Shown piece after piece: positions 1 to 10,752 of a stretch of DNA of 64,000 bases. Location: positions 44,990,806 through 45,054,805 of the forward strand of contig NC_134095.1 of assembly GCF_000715075.1 (NCBI RefSeq). Reading direction: 5' to 3'. The stretch's first letter is position 1; every line of letters begins with the position of its first letter. The notes beneath the pieces were generated by a model. The model had not been told where the DNA came from. It saw nothing but the letters and a program-made list of their open reading frames with translations, and did not search any database. The position numbers and the translations under genes are program-made. This DNA comes from Nicotiana tabacum (Eukaryota; Streptophyta; Magnoliopsida; Solanales; Solanaceae).

Positions 1-709
1 TGCTGCAAAGTGTTTTGTTGGAAATATTTCTTATTGTTTTATGTTTTATTGTTCTAGCAGTTGTTGTGCGTACATGATCATTGTAGCCCATTTAGTTGCT
101 TTTTTTATGCTATTTCCATTGTTGATTTTCGGTTCTAGTTCATATTATCATCTTTTTTAGTATTAGTTGTTTCTTCACTTTCCATTACATAACCGTATTA
201 CATATTAATATTGTTTATTTATATCCTAGTAGGTGTCTTGACGTGGCCTCGTCACAACTTTACCGAGGTTATGCTTCATACTTACTAGGTACTGTTGTGG
301 TGTACTCATACTATATTTTTGCACATTTTTGTGCAGATCCAGGTACGCTTGCTCGTACCGATCGTTAGAGGTTATTTGTAGTTGCTGCTTGGAAGACATC
401 AAGGTATACCTTCTCCATGTCCTCATGCCTCAGAATCACCTTGCCTATCTTACTTCCTGCTGTATTTCTTTCAGATAGAGATGTATTAGATCTACTAGAA
501 TTATTCTATAAAGTTTATGACTCACTTCCACCGATTTTGGGGTGTGTATTGATAAGATTATGTTTTGGAAGGTTTTTATCAGTTATTCAGTTCAATTTGG
601 TACCTTATTAATTATATTTCATTCAATTGTTAGCAAATGTTAGGCTTACCTAGTGATAGAGACTAGGTGCCATCATGATATCCTATAAAGAAAAATTGGG
701 GTCATGACA
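1..709 (+). repeat. 3' portion of a gypsy-type LTR (cut by window edge)
   Basis: No intact gene. The segment ends in GGTGCCATCATGATATCC, then GGGGTCATGACA at 709. That ending resembles, in sense, the ends of the gypsy LTRs seen reversed at 56896 and 60840 (GGGTCGTGACA type). Everything to the right (710 on) is abruptly copia coding sequence, so 709 looks like an insertion boundary. The start of the LTR lies outside the window, so neither a target duplication nor the element's identity can be confirmed. Short ORFs here have no recognisable domain. Confidence 0.45.
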
Positions 710-922
710 AGAATGAAGCTTGACTTACCTATGGAGCTTCATTGTGACAACAAAAGAGCCTTACAAATTGTATCTAACCCAATGTGTCATGATGGCATGA
801 AACACGTAGAATTTGATTGCTATTTTATTAGTGAAAAGTTGCAACACGGGTTTATTAAAACAATACACGTCCCAAGCAAGAACCAAACCGCGGACATACT
901 GACTAAAGCACTTGGAAAGTAA
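710..922 (+). pseudogene. Ty1/copia RNase H C-terminal remnant
   Basis: About 70 codons encode the end of a copia polyprotein. Seen are LPMELHCDNKRAL, then GMKHVEFDCYFI and KNQTADILTKALG, the three blocks that close the RNase H domain of plant copia elements (CDN, KHIE-type and ADxLTK motifs). RNase H removes the RNA strand during reverse transcription. The frame ends in TAA at 920-922. The LTR that follows at 991 fits a copia 3' end. The upstream part is missing because the gypsy-type LTR ending at 709 adjoins it directly. Confidence 0.85.
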
Positions 923-990
923 TTGCACAGTGAAATAGTTTGCAAGTTGGAGATGATAAACGTTTTCTCACCACCTAACTTGAGGTGAGT

Positions 991-1248
991 TGTAGAAATT
1001 GATCATAGCAGTAGTTGTTGTGCACAGGCAATTGTAGTTGTACAGAGTTAGTTGTAAAGAGAGTTAGTTGATTGGTTAATTAGTCGTATTAGTTGAGGTA
1101 TAGTAGTAGTATTATAAATAGTTTAAGGGGTACAAATGTAACAACCAACTACTTCATTTTATACTTTCAGTAAAGGCAATACAGAGTAGTTCTCTCTATC
1201 TGCGATTGTTTTTTTTTCCTCAACTCAGAATCAGCTTCCCTCTCAACA
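991..1248 (+). repeat. 3' LTR of the copia remnant
   Basis: Begins TGTAGAAATT and ends CTCTCAACA, so it has TG...CA ends, and lies 70 bp past the RNase H stop. A purine-rich tract (TGAGGTGAG, 981-989) sits just before it as the plus-strand primer site. TATAAATA at 1113-1120 is a likely TATA box. There is no second copy in the window, so the boundaries rest on the termini and the neighbouring pol fragment. Confidence 0.6.
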
Positions 1249-1798
1249 ACATAAATACCATTTGCTTATTTGAGGGTTTTGGATTGGTGAGAGGTGATCG
1301 GGGTTGAGCGATTTATCAATTTTCTTATTGCTTCAGCATATGTTATTGAAAGAAAAATGAATTCAGAGAAAATACATTTGTCACTTTAAAATAAGTCTTC
1401 TTTCCACAACCTCATGAAAAAAAAACGAATTTGGAAAAACAATAGCATAAATAGAAACAATTAAGCAATTATCATAAGAGAATAATTTTAAAGTCCTTCA
1501 CTAAAATACATCCTGAGATATACATTTGTCATTGAAACAACAAACACAAAAACATCGAAAATTGAAATTCTTCTTTTAAAAAAGCAGACTATATACGAGT
1601 AGGAGTGCGGGTCGGCAATCCCCGAGAATCAAATACCTAAGCTCGATTCTTCAGAGTTCACAATACCAACACAAACTCAGATAATTAAGAAATCCAAACA
1701 TCAGAAAATATAATTAATTATATATGAAGAAAATGTAAGTAAATTAAAAAAAAAAAAAAACAGAAGAACATTGATCTTGAAGTTAATTATGGATTTAA
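1249..1798. other. AT-rich intergenic DNA, no gene seen
   Basis: AT-rich sequence between the copia LTR and the 3' end of the host gene. It contains short A runs (1420s, 1748-1760) but no convincing ORF, RNA gene or repeat. The part nearest 1799 must hold the host gene's 3' UTR on the minus strand; no strong poly(A) signal was identified. Confidence 0.5.
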
Positions 1799-2910
1799 TC
1801 ACCTTTTCCAGCTTCGACTTCTAGTTAATTGATCTCTAACTCCACCCACAACCCATGTCTCCTTTGCTATATCAGCTGATAATTTGTGGAAATCACTCCC
1901 ACATCTCATCACCACTAAGCTTTCATTCTTCCTCTTGTTTTCCATTTCTTCCAAAGCTAAAGTTGCTTTCTTTTCTTCTTCATTAATGCCCTCCTCCTCC
2001 TCTTCTTCTTCTACTTCTTCTTCTTCTTGTCTTTCTACAAGCCAGTTTTTTGGTGGAGCAGAACGACATCGCATAAGTAAAAGTGCATTAGGTGGTGGTG
2101 CACAATTAGGAACATCATTATTTTCATCATTTGAGTAATCTTTCTCTGTTTTCTGATTCTCATCTTGCAAAACCATGAACCATTTGGAAAATACAGTTCT
2201 TGAATTTTCTTTGTTATCTTCTTCATCATTTATCTCTCTGCCTCCTGCGTAATTTTCTTCTTGTTCTTCTTCTTCCTCACCTTCCTCGTCTTCGTCAGAA
2301 GTGATGTCATGAGCTTCTGTTGGAAATGAACCGAAGCAACGAAACTCAAACCTTATATTACGAAGACAAGTCAAGAATTGCATTGCATCTTTTTTTATTC
2401 CAATTGCTTCCATCCAATTCTTCTTTTGTGCCTTTCTGTTGTGTAGCTTCTCAATTTCTTCCATCACTGATTGCCAATTCTTGCATGAGCTCCCCATCTT
2501 TGGCCTTACCTTTATCTGCCCTGTATAGGCGAATCTAGAATTTAATCTTTACGCTTTAGAACATTAACTTATACTACTAAATTTCAAGATTTTAATAAAC
2601 ATATATCTATGATCTAAATAAAAAAAATTGTACGTTCATTACCTGCACAAGTGACTTTTGGTGACGTGGGCTCTGAAATTATATCTGAATTCTTGGATTT
2701 AGACCAAAGAAGAGGACTAGATTGGGCTGCAACCCCACCAATTCTGGTGCTAATTTTCTTGAGTTCATGATTTTGGTGGCGTTTAATGGAATCTGAATGT
2801 CTTACTGGGCTACATATTGGTTTTGGCATAAGGGAAAAATGTGCTCTAGATGGAAAACACACTAAAAGATCTGCTGAGGGAGGTCCTTTCCCTTTTCTAC
2901 TACTTTTCAT
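1799..2910 (-). CDS. Conserved plant protein of unknown function, two exons, 329 aa
   Basis: The only likely cellular gene. Exon 1 is 2910-2643 and exon 2 is 2520-1799; the 122-bp intron (2642-2521) has GT at 2642-2641 and AG at 2522-2521. The join restores frame as CAGQIKVRPKMGSSCKNW, and 268+722 nt gives exactly 330 codons including TGA. ATG at 2908-2910 is the first start after an upstream CT/GA-rich leader. The N-terminal part is basic with PKPICSPVRHSDSIKRH; the middle has very acidic Glu/Asp runs; two related boxes, LLLMRCRSAPPKNWL and LVVMRCGSDFHKL, follow; the C-terminus is basic and Ser/Arg-rich. No signal peptide or membrane segment is seen. The MRCRSAP box recurs in uncharacterised dicot proteins as I recall, but I cannot name the family. 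The acidic/basic layout would suit a nuclear protein; this is inference. Confidence 0.85.
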
Positions 2911-3784
2911 GTTTAGCTCTCTTTGTTTGTTTCTCTTCTTCTTCTTCTACTTCTTGAATGATGTTTTGAGTTTCTAAAATTCAGATCTTGAGGTTTGAAC
3001 AACTGTAGGAAGAGTGAGTTTTTAAAAGAAAACAAAGAGGGGAGGCAAAGGCAGTTGGACAGCTTTGTTTAATTACTTTTTGTTGATGTGCTGCTCCCTT
3101 TTTACCATCTGTTAGATGGTGCATTTTTCTAATTATACTCCTTTTTGCATTCTCTGTCAAATGGGGTCACAAGTGTGACCTTCCCTTCTCTTCTTTCTTT
3201 CTTAGCTAGCTTCTACTTTTTCTCTGACCCCTTTTACCTAACAAACTAATTAAAATAAATGAAGAAAGAAGCATAATATTATTAAAAAGGAAAAAAGAAA
3301 AGTAGTTCAAAGGGATGAAGAACAGAAAAAGTTTAGATGCCCACGAGCTTTGTTTCATGATCCAATCATATCATCAACTTGTGAGACCATGCCAGCCAGC
3401 TTAGGCAAAGCTCATCCTATAGAGCTATTGGCCACAAATTAAACCAACCAAAATTATGTATATACCAAAGTCCCTTAGGTTAGAATAAGTCAATTTTTGA
3501 CTTGGAGGAATGTATTAGGAGATTAGCTATATTGGCAGAGATTTTTGAAGAAATAACATACTTTGTGCATTTCAATTTATGTGCAACACTATTCTATATT
3601 AGTACTGGTAACTCTTTGAATTCCAACATGTCCATTTTACCCTAATTAATTAAACTCCCTTCTAGGAATGGCATGGATATCATATTTTACGCCACAAGAC
3701 TCAAAGGGTATATATGTATATTATACACATATTTTTTAAGACCACACATTTATTTATATTTTTATATTTCCCGTCTAGTCACTA
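2911..3784. other. Upstream region of the host gene, no second gene
   Basis: Lies 5' of the minus-strand host gene, so its left part should be 5' UTR and promoter. The leader next to the ATG is GA-rich when read on the minus strand. A weak TATA-like CTTTTAAAAACTC occurs near 3020-3030 (minus). No ORF of substance or repeat was recognised before the MITE at 3785. Confidence 0.45.
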
Positions 3785-4227
3785 ATAGCCTGTTTGGCCA
3801 AAAGTGTTTTTTTGCGAAAAGTACTTTTGACCAAATTTGAGGTGTTTGGTCAAGCTTTTGGAAGGAAAAAAAGTGCTTTTGAGGAGAAGCAGAAGCAGTT
3901 TTGGAGAAGCAGGAAAAAGTAGTTTCTCTCCAAAAACACTTTTTTGAGAAGCACTTTTGAAGAAAAATACACTTGGAAGCAGTTTTTTTAAGCCTGACCA
4001 AATACTAATTGCTGCTCAGAAGTGCTTTTCAAACTAATTAGCCAAACACAAACTACTTCTCGCCAAAAGCTATTAGGGCATTTTCAATCTTTACGCTGAA
4101 GTGGATTGAGTAGATACGCTGAATTTAGTATAAAGTTTAGCTCGTTCTATGATCCAATCCAATCATAGAATTTAGAAAAACACTTCTCAAAATAAGCTGA
4201 TTTTTGCAGCTTAGCCAAACATGCTAT
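3785..4227. mobile_element. MITE with ~18-bp terminal inverted repeats (hAT-like)
   Basis: Left end ATAGCCTGTTTGGCCAAA at 3785-3802 is matched by the inverted right end, which reads ATAGCATGTTTGGCTAAG on the minus strand from 4227. Between them are repeated AAAAGTGCTTTT and GAGAAGC-type words in both orientations, typical of Solanaceae hAT-like MITEs whose arms can fold back. No transposase is encoded. No clean target duplication is visible, and a foreign ~90-bp patch (4071-4160) sits in the right arm. Confidence 0.65.
4071..4160. other. Patchwork filler inside MITE, copied from sequence 0.5 kb downstream
   Basis: Positions 4071-4095 are identical over 25 bp to 4575-4599, which is the TTA target site plus the left end of the Harbinger MITE. 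Further on, GAATTTAG (4121-4128) and AGCTCGTTCTAT (4139-4150) are inverted copies of 4553-4560 and 4540-4551. TACGCTGAA occurs twice within the patch (4092-4100 and 4114-4122). Mixed direct and inverted short copies of nearby DNA suggest templated repair synthesis. Confidence 0.6.
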
Positions 4228-4579
4228 AAGACACAGAGAATAAAATGGAGGAAGTACTTTTTCTTATATCTCTATATGGATTTCATGTTTATTCCTACCT
4301 TTTTTTTTCTTCCGGTTGAAATTGCAGGGTCCCGGAACAGAGAAGAGAGAGACACCGAAAGATCAAGAAAATAGTACGAGCTATAAAGTAATCTATGAAC
4401 ATGTCATATTGATAAGAGAAATGCAATTGATACTTGATAGGCACTACTCACTAAGGACATCTTAGTCTTTGGCCCTCTTTGCCTAGTTTTTACATCAATG
4501 CTAGGGTAGGCGTATCTTCGTACTGACACTTTAGTAATAATAGAACGAGCTTCTAAATTCTGACAAGTTAATGGTATTA
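4228..4579. other. Intergenic spacer between two MITEs
   Basis: No gene or repeat was recognised. It includes the source tract (4540-4579) for the filler patch seen at 4071-4160 and the left TTA target site (4577-4579) of the Harbinger MITE. Confidence 0.5.
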
Positions 4580-5392
4580 GGGCATTTTCAATCTTTACGT
4601 TTCCAAAATGGGAATTTTCTCATTTTACGGATAACTTACTCTAACTATTCCACGTTTTTTTTTCAAATTTTTTTATATTCTTCTCTCTCATCTATATTAT
4701 ATTATTATCTTTCATTTCAATTTTATTTTTTAATTTCCATTAAACAAATTTCATCTTTTATTTTTATTAATTTGTAATTTTCATAATTAAAACAATTCCA
4801 TAAAATTTTAAATAATATAATTTGTAAGTAATTATTATAGATTAACTAATAATTCAAATAAAAGTGAAATCATTGCGATACAAGATTAATTAAATACATA
4901 TTACAAAACGATAAATTTCATTCAAAATACTAGATAAACATTCAACTTCAACCTCTAGTATTCTCCCATAAATGATCTATTAATGTATTACGAAGTGCAA
5001 AATGAGCATCTTTATCCTTAATTCTTCTATGTCGAAATAAATTTTTTTGAAATCGTTGATTTTCATCTACTGCCATTTCTACATAAAAATAATAAATGCA
5101 CGAAAATTAATTTATCAAAATTATACACCAAAGTTAAGATATAATATTAATATTATAAAGACATTACATAAACATAATTAGGTATATATAAAGAGATAAA
5201 TTAAAAGATTAAATAATAAAATAATAATAATAAAGTGATGAATAGTAATGGGTGAGATGAATAGTGTACCCCCATATTTGAGGGAACACTATTCATCCCC
5301 CATTTTGAGGACAAAAATGGGGGAGGGTTGGAGCTAAATTCCCCCAAATATTTCCCTCATTATGGGGGATGGGGGCAAGGTTGGAGATGGCC
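4580..5392 (-). mobile_element. Non-autonomous PIF/Harbinger element (813 bp)
   Basis: Ends match as inverted repeats: GGGCATTTTCAATC on the left and, read from the right on the minus strand, GGCCATCTCCAACC. Both sides carry the 3-bp duplication TTA (4577-4579 and 5393-5395), which is the PIF/Harbinger signature. The interior is AT-rich, apart from subterminal G/C-rich repeats of CCCCCAT/ATGGGGG at the right end. It retains the last exon of a transposase on the minus strand (4948-5078), so it is a deletion derivative of an autonomous element rather than an unrelated short MITE. Confidence 0.85.
4948..5078 (-). pseudogene. PIF/Harbinger transposase C-terminal exon remnant
   Basis: On the minus strand, a TATGTAG acceptor-like site is followed by an open stretch ending RRIKDKDAHFALRN, then TLIDHLWENTRG and TGA (4948-4950). 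The HFALRNTLIDHLW block is the standard ending of plant Harbinger transposases (HxxLxxDLVEHLW type). The catalytic DDE domain upstream is gone. The stretch is still free of stops over about 43 codons, although it cannot make a functional enzyme alone. Confidence 0.8.
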
Positions 5393-5521
5393 TTAGAGTA
5401 CGTTTGGACAAGGGTTTCATATCACAACATCGGCCAGAGTTTAGAAAATTATATAGGCAAAAATAACAATTATAATAACCTTATGCAAATAACTATAACA
5501 GAACATGAATTCGAGGGCAGG

Positions 5522-6236
5522 TGTATCGGTCAAAATTTGATCAAGGGAATCTTGTTCTAAGGTAGATTATTATGAGATGATTAGTTTGAGGTCGAACTCG
5601 AGGCAGAAGGAACTTATCGGCAAATAAAGTAACCGAGGTCGAGGTCGAATACTCAGGTCAGTCATAACAGCTAGTTTTTTTAGCAGGATATTTTAGGGGA
5701 ATATTCTATTGAATATTCTCTGCAATTGTACTTTAGGTTAGGTACGAGATATGTCCGAGATAAATAGAAAGGGAGAGAGAAGAAAGAGGGCATGTAATAT
5801 TCTATATGATAAGATCTCTCATGAAAAGTTGACTCTCAAGTAAATTACAAACATTGTCTTTCCACAAATATTCGATTTATTGTTCATCCCATACTTTCTC
5901 GCATCAAATCTGAGAAAGCTCCCTATATTCCCACGTCTGTTTGTCTTACATATTGTCATAGAGAAGAATCATCCACCTCATTCAATATTTGGGTGAATCA
6001 TTCTCTCTATTTACATCTATTGTCATTTAATACATTTATTGCTTATCATTGTTCCCCCATACACTTGTAATAGTACCATTTAATACCTGTTGTATTAAAT
6101 TGGTTTAAATGCAGTTCTACGTCATTTTGTATAAATCAACCTCAGATATAGGATTTATTATGTTTAAATAGGATTTACCTACTATATTCTTAATTAATTA
6201 GTTTAACAAAAAGGCTAAATATTTTTTGGTCAAACA
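5522..6236 (+). repeat. Element A 5' LTR
   Basis: TGTATCGGTC...TTGGTCAAACA, 715 bp, aligned end to end with 42840-43552 apart from scattered substitutions and small indels. GATAAATAGAAAGGG near 5759 is the likely TATA region. The following base stretch at 6240 is the PBS, which fixes the 3' boundary. Confidence 0.93.
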
Positions 6237-6239
6237 ATT

Positions 6240-6256
6240 TGGCGCCGTTTGTGGGA
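6240..6256 (+). other. Element A primer binding site (tRNA-Asp type)
   Basis: TGGCGCCGTTTGTGGGA starts 3 bp after the LTR. It is a slightly mutated form of the TGGCGCCGTTGCCGGGG-type site complementary to the 3' end of plant tRNA-Asp, used by many plant gypsy elements. Confidence 0.8.
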
Positions 6257-6342
6257 ATTTTCTATTTAAAATTTTAGTCTCTTCTATATCTAATAAAAAC
6301 TTTTGCAAAAACCCTATACTTCCTTATGTACACAAATCTAAC

Positions 6343-7472
6343 ATGGAAGGCAACAGAGAGGAAAAGAGGAAGGCGATAGCCGATCTCACACCAACCTCTT
6401 CCACACCATCAACGAAGTGGATGAAACGGAGGGTGAAGATATAACACCAAATACCTCTCCCAGGCAAAACGGCTCGCCCCCACCTCACGGTAGCATCACG
6501 ACCTCACACGATAAAGGGGGCTCTACATCCACAACGGAAGAGGCACCACTGGCAGTGAAAAATTTACTCGAAGCATGGTTGACAAACACGCTAATCGGCT
6601 TCCTCGACAAGCCCACTCAAAGGCCGAGCAGAGAAGAGGCAAGGGTCGGCATTGCACCGGAAGCTGACGAGTAGCACGCCCCCTTTGCAACAGGTATTAC
6701 TCACAATGCTAATGATGCAGGTAATGACACCCCCACAACTAATTTGAAGAAGATGGAGGAAATAGAGAACGTGAACAAAATGCTCCACGACCAAATGAAA
6801 GAGCACTAAGAAAGGGTAGATAAAATACTGGGTGCCCCAAAACTTCTAACAAAAAGGGACGCCGGTCAGTTTGTTGAGCAGCCATATAGCGACGAAGCTG
6901 CACCGCATGACATACCTAAGACCATCAAAATGCCACCGTACCTGAAAGTATACGACAGCACAACGGACCCTGAAGATCATGTGACTCATTACATCACCGC
7001 AGTGAAAGGCAATGATCTCGCCAAAGATCAAGTTTCCTCCATCTTACTGAAGAAGTTCGGCGAAACCCTCACCGGGGGTGCATTGACTTGGTATTCACAG
7101 CTGCCCGGATGCTCGATCGAAACATTCGAAGAAATGGCAGATAAGTTAGTAACAGCCCATGATGGAGCAAAAAAGGTGGAGGCGAGAGTAAATGACATAT
7201 TTGCCATAAAACAATCACCTGGAGAAGAACAGATGGACTTTCTTGCTCGATTTAACCGAGTAAGGATGATCTTACCAAACGTATCAGAAGGAATGGCCGT
7301 GACATTCTTTCAAAACGGGCTAAATAGAAGTGGTTCAAGGGAGACCACGAAGCTGTTGAGCCGCCTCATGAAATATCTCCCGACCACTTGGGACGAGATA
7401 CACAATACTTATTGCGCCGAGGTTCGAGCTGACGAAGATGATCTGAACGGGCTAACTCAACAGTTAACTTAG
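6343..7472 (+). pseudogene. Element A gag
   Basis: Starts at ATG 6343 (MEGNREEKRKAIADL). A frameshift near 6415 moves reading into the next frame, with stops at about 6672 and 6807 before the long open stretch 6930-7472. That stretch holds the conserved capsid region: MPPYLKVYDSTTDPEDHVTHY, GALTWYSQLP, FLARFNRVR and TTWDEI, matching the retrotransposon gag family of Tat elements. Gag packages the RNA in cytoplasmic particles. A stop after LTQQLT (7470-7472) separates it from the zinc-knuckle/protease segment. Confidence 0.88.
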
Positions 7473-7577
7473 GTACATGCCAAATCCAGGAAGGAACAAA
7501 GATACCATAACAAGAGTGATCTAGCAGGACCCCATCCTAACCAAGAAAGACATCAGCCTTACAGCTGAGGCACCCTC

Positions 7578-8417
7578 ATGCCGCCTCTCCGACACAACGA
7601 AGGCCCTTCTAGGCCAAGAACAAGAACTCACCAAAATGAGAGAGGTATGCCCATCTTATTATCTACTCACAATTTTTGTGTTTCCCCCTCAGAAATAGTT
7701 TATGCATTGGAGAAGCTCAGCCCAAAAGTAAAGTGGCCGAAAAAGATGAGGTCCGACCCGAGCACTAGAAAGTCAAATTCCCTTTGTGAGTTCCACCAGG
7801 AGAAAGGCCACAAAAGCGAGGATTGTATCGTCTTAAGACAAGAGGTCGTGAACATGCTTCACCAAGGGCACTTGAAAGAACTGATGAGCGATCGATGGAG
7901 GGCCAACTTCGCCCATGGACGTGAACAATACCAGGGACCGTCTAAACCACCTTCCCTAGTTCAAACCATTCAAATGATTATCGGAGGGGGTGACGATGCA
8001 TCAATAAACAACTTGAAGTTCACCACCACCCACAAACTCAAACGGCTAATCACCCATGAATGGTATGACGAACTCGAAGAAAGTATCATCTTCGATAAGT
8101 CGGATACCCACGGTTTGGTTTTTCCTCACTATGATGCTCTTATCATTACTTTATGCATTTTTGATACCGATGTAAAACACATTATGGTCAATGATGATTG
8201 CGGCGCGTGCATCATCCACCCTCGAGTTCTTACCCAAATGAAGCTCAAGGACAAGATAGTTCCACGTTGCATCACACTAATAGGTTTTAACAATGCATTC
8301 GAGCAGACATCTAGAGAAATCATACTACTTGTCCTGGCCAGCGGCGTCACTTTGAAGACCATGCTCCACATCATGGATCAGGATACAACGTACAACGCTA
8401 TCATAGGTCGACCTTAG
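7578..8417 (+). pseudogene. Element A nucleocapsid knuckle and protease
   Basis: About 279 codons open. CEFHQEKGHKSEDC near 7785 is a C-x-x-H/H-x4-C type knuckle typical of Tat gag ends. The aspartic protease core follows: HIMVNDDCGACIIHP takes the place of the usual VDxGSS active site, so the D-S/T-G triad is changed to D-C-G. The flap-side block ends with YNAIIGRP, the standard close of the fold. A stop follows at 8415. The altered triad makes catalytic activity doubtful. The 8418-8930 linker to RT continues with several stops. Confidence 0.8.
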
Positions 8418-8929
8418 ATACACGCCATAAAAGCCGTCCCCTCCAGCTTATATCAAGTCATCAAATTTCCCACCCCGTGTGGAGTTTTCAGCATTTGAGG
8501 AGAGCAACGCACTGCCCGAGAATGCTACCGTATCGCCCAAGACTGCACATACACCCAACATTTGAAAGGCAAGGCCGATGAGGCATAACAATTAACGAAG
8601 TTAGGGTCAGATGGAGATGAGGAGAAAGACGTCGTTAGAGACCCCAAAATCATAGAACCCACAGGGTCAACCGTAGAGGACCTCGACCCCTTCCAACTAG
8701 ATGATAACGACCACAGCAAGAAAGCTTTCATCGGCCATAAGCTCCAAGAGCCAGGTAAGTTTTGCTAATTCTTAAAAAATAACGTAAACCTATTTGCTTT
8801 TTCCCATGCATACATGCCAGGTATCCCGAAGGAGATAGCGACTCACAAGTTGAACGTCGACCCATTTTACCCCCAGTAAGGCAAATTAGATGAAAGTTTA
8901 ACTTTGAAATAAATGATGCGGTCCGCGAA

Positions 8930-9545
8930 AAGGCTTTGAAAAATTATTAGAAAATGGTTCTATTAGAGAATCGAAGTACCCTTAGTGGGTCGACAATGTT
9001 GTCATGGTGAAAAAGAAGAACAGGAAGTGGCGGATGTGCATAGACTTCACAGATCTGAACAAAGCCTTCCTAAAAAACTCATTCCCGCTGCCCCATATTG
9101 GCCAACTAATCAACGCAACAACTGGGCAAGAGCTGCTAAGCCTCTTGGACGCCTACTCGGGCTGCAACCAGATCCTTATGGAGGAGGAAGACCAGGAAAA
9201 AACAAATTTCATCACTCACCAAGGGACATACTACTACAGGGTTATGTTGTTCGGGTTGAAAAATGCAGGGGCAACATATCAGAGGCTAGTGACCAAAATG
9301 TTCAAAGATCATCTCGGCAAGACCATGGAAGTATATATAGATGACATATTGGTCAAGTAGAAAAGGAAGGAAGACCACATCGACCACTCGAGGGAAGCCT
9401 TCGACATACTCAGAAGGTACGACATGAAATTGAACTCCAAGAAATGCGCCTTTAGCGTAACCTCGGGAAAGTTCCTCAATTTCTTAGTATCGCAGCGTAG
9501 CATCAAGGGCAACCCCAAACAGATCAAGGCCATAGAGGGAATACT
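8930..9545 (+). pseudogene. Element A reverse transcriptase
   Basis: Reads VVMVKKKNRKWRMCIDFTDLN, LPHIGQLINATTG, LLSLLDAYSGCNQI and FITHQGTYYYRVMLFGLKNAG, with catalytic YIDDIL. TAG at 9358-9360 follows LVK and interrupts the thumb side, after which HIDHSREAFDILRRY and KKCAFSV continue in frame. RT copies the element RNA to DNA using the tRNA primer. YIDD rather than YVDD is common in the Tat clade. Stops upstream of 9000 break the link with protease. Confidence 0.9.
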
Positions 9546-9569
9546 AGAAAACTTGACCAGCAAGAAGCA

Positions 9570-10445
9570 TGTACAGAGCTGACCGACCGTATAGCCGCCC
9601 TATCAAGGTTTATCTCACGATCCTCCAATAGGTGCCATAAAATTTTTGGCGTGCTTAAGAAAGACAACGGACTCCAATGGAATTTCGAATGCATCGACGC
9701 CTTAAAGGAGCTAAAGGCATACTTGTCCTCGCCCCCTCTGCTTCCTAAGGTAGAACTCAGATAATGTCTCCTCGTCTACCTGACTGTGTTCGATGTCGCA
9801 GTAAGTGCAGTCCTGGTATGAGAAAATAAAGGTACGCAGTCTCCAATCTACTACATTAGCAAACCTTTGGTCGATGCTGAAACAAGGTACCCCTACCTCG
9901 AGAAGCTAGACCTAGCCTTGGTCGTAGCTTCACGAAAGCTTAGACCCTATTTCCAGTGCCACCCCATCTTCGTTGGTCACAACTCTTCCTCTAAGGAGCA
10001 TCCTGCACAATCCCGAATTGTTGGGTAGATTGTCAAAATGGGCCATAGAGATGAGCGAGCACGATATAACCAATCAGACGCGAACGACGATAAAGTCACA
10101 AGTACTTGCCGACTTCGTAGCCGAATTTAGTGCAAAGATAATGCCCGAAGTCGAAAGGGAAACCACCAGTACTTCCACAAAAATGCACACATTGATGGTG
10201 CTTCTAACACGTCAGGATCTGGACCGGGACTCGTACTAGAGGTCCCAACTGGCGAAATAATTCGCCAGTCCATACGGAGCCCTGATTGCCGGGTCAAAAT
10301 TGGCACTCAAGTAAGGAGCACGACGAGTAGTCCTACGATGCGACTCACAACTCGTCGTCAATTAAGTCACATGGACTTTCCAAATCAAAGAACAACGACT
10401 ACAGAAATACCAAGCCAAAATCTACAAACTATTACCCGAGTTCGA
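9570..10445 (+). pseudogene. Element A connection, RNase H and second (archaeal-type) RNase H
   Basis: The first RNase H region reads LTDRIAALSRFISRS, FGVLKKDNGLQWN and SPPLLPKVELR, then PIYYISKPLVDAETRYPYLEKL, with stops near 9763 and 9820. It continues through LSKWAIEMSEHDI to VLADFVAEF. A further block, HIDGASNTSGSGPGLVLEVP near 10190, starts the additional archaeal-type RNase H that marks Tat elements; it lies in a different frame. The 3' part (10260-10445) is scrambled. Confidence 0.82.
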
Positions 10446-10752
10446 TGAATGCCAGCTAGATCAAATACCTCGGGCATAGAACATCGAAACAGCCGGCCTT
10501 GCCAAACTGGCAACGACCACCAAAAGCATAGCCTGAGAGGGGGACATAGTCACTCTTCTACATTCATCGATCGATCAAATCGAGGTACGGAATATAAACT
10601 TGACTTAGGATTGGCGCAATCGTATTGTCTCATATTTACAGGACGAAGCGCTCCCAGACAATAAAAAAGAAGCCAAGAAGCTTCGAATGCAGGCGGCCAG
10701 GTATACAATAACGACCTATACAAAAGAACGCATGGCGACCCTTAGCAAAAAG
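10446..10752 (+). pseudogene. Element A degraded linker between RNase H and integrase
   Basis: Falls where the rest of the second RNase H and the chromatin-free linker should be. Only scattered similarity is visible in several frames; no domain can be followed through. Short open stretches at 10449-10664 have no recognisable motif. Confidence 0.4.

Noticed and set aside
1884..2138. Plus-strand Ser-rich ORF
   Set aside because: It is the reverse complement of the Glu/Asp-rich part of the minus-strand host gene, which has matching splice sites and a complete frame.
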